Source: Streptomyces sp. NRRL F-6492 (GTDB lineage Bacteria; Actinomycetota; Actinomycetes; Streptomycetales; Streptomycetaceae). From it: a stretch of DNA of 25,416 bases. The position numbers were made by a program, and so were the translations under genes. Below the pieces are notes generated by a model. It made no database searches. It saw nothing but the letters and a program-made list of their open reading frames with translations, and was not told the origin of the DNA. The DNA is taken from NCBI RefSeq assembly GCF_001280125.1, contig NZ_LGEG01000278.1, forward strand, positions 1-25,416. Direction: 5' to 3'. Shown here one piece after another: positions 25,009 through 25,416 of the stretch. Each line of letters begins with the position of its first letter. The first letter of the stretch is position 1.

Positions 25009-25416
25009 GACACGACCGGCACCGAGGTACGACCGGCACCGGTCCACGGCCGGCACCGCTCCACGGCCGGCACCGCTCCACGGCCGGTACAGGTCCACGA
25101 CCGGCACCGCTCCACGGCCGGTACCGCTCCACGGCCGGTACCGAGGTGCGACGGGCGTCGACGCGAGACCGGCACCGGTACACGACCGGCGCTGACGTAC
25201 GGCCGGTACCGGTTCCACGACCGGTACCCCCCGATCCGTACGGGCCGGTGCCGTGGTTCCGGCGGGAACCGCGGCCCGGTCCGTACGCCCACCGGCCCGG
25301 GCCTCCGCCCGGCCGCGAGGTCCGCCCCCGCCTCCCCGCCCGCGGCGGTCTCGCTCACCGCCCGTGCGGCGGCGGGGGCGGGGGCGGTCCCGACCCCCAC
25401 CCCCCCCCCCCTCCAC
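25009..25416. other. Gene-free region after the binding-protein gene
   Basis: About 400 bp to the window edge, with no credible gene. The first 220 bp are a 17-bp tandem repeat. The rest is extremely GC-rich and ends with a run of twelve C (25400-25411), which may mark a contig edge or a region difficult to assemble. Confidence 0.6.
25012..25230. repeat. 17-bp tandem-repeat array, about twelve units
   Basis: The consensus is ACGGCCGGCACCGCTCC. Clear contiguous units start at 25012, 25029, 25046, 25063, 25080, 25097, 25114 and 25131. Two more diverged units follow (25148, 25165), then recognisable ones at 25182, 25199 (18 bp) and 25217. The units at 25046 and 25063 are identical. Variation is concentrated at GGCC/GACC, GGCACC/GGTACC and the last four bases. 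The array begins three bases after the stop codon. The period is not a multiple of three, so it is not a coding repeat. Confidence 0.85.

Noticed and set aside
25012..25230. CRISPR array
   Set aside because: Units are 17 bp and contiguous with no unique spacers, and no cas genes are present.

Overview
The window looks like chromosomal DNA of a Streptomyces or close relative. GC content is very high, coding third positions are almost always G or C, GTG starts are common, Shine-Dalgarno sites are GGAGG-like, and the gene set (whiE-type pigment operon, class F sortase, many exported glycosidases) is typical of the genus. I see no rRNA, tRNA, CRISPR array or insertion sequence. Every assignment comes from reading the sequence and remembered family motifs; no search was run.

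Left part (1-2.6 kb): a stand-alone Sfp-type phosphopantetheinyl transferase, a hairpin terminator, and a secreted SlpD/E-type tripeptidyl aminopeptidase. A near-perfect 21-bp hairpin separates the peptidase from the converging pigment hydroxylase.

Pigment cluster (2.7-11.0 kb): a complete whiE-type type II polyketide (grey spore pigment) cluster in the classical order. A FAD hydroxylase (ORFVIII) is transcribed divergently from ORFI (SchA/CurD-like), ORFII (cupin), ORFIII (KS-alpha), ORFIV (KS-beta/CLF), ORFV (ACP), ORFVI (aromatase/cyclase) and ORFVII (TcmI-like cyclase). Gene overlaps and short gaps mark ORFI-VII as one operon. The 281-bp divergent control region holds a 16-bp palindrome and a purine-rich tandem repeat ending at the ORFI ribosome binding site. 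Across a terminator lies a converging class I O-methyltransferase that lacks the usual catalytic His. Upstream of it on the same strand is an exported parallel beta-helix protein that may be translated from a leaderless mRNA.

Middle (12.2-15.6 kb): a 540-bp gene-free stretch with 36-bp tandem repeats, a small exported membrane-anchored protein followed directly by a class F sortase, an SRPBCC protein, and a translationally coupled SDR plus UBP-type zinc-finger pair.

Right part (15.7-25.4 kb): a carbohydrate-utilisation locus. It has a secreted GH43 enzyme, a secreted GH2 enzyme with two AbfB (CBM42-like) beta-trefoils, a second and larger GH2 enzyme with PA14 and LamG-like modules, and a lipoprotein sugar-binding protein resembling the galactofuranose-binding protein YtfQ. 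Three 14-bp LacI-type palindromes with different cores sit in the intergenic regions; two lie on or just downstream of recognisable promoters. The binding-protein gene is followed by a 17-bp tandem-repeat array and then the window edge, where the ABC ATPase and permease genes would be expected. Together these genes suggest extracellular release and uptake of furanose sugars (arabinofuranose and/or galactofuranose). That substrate assignment is inference.
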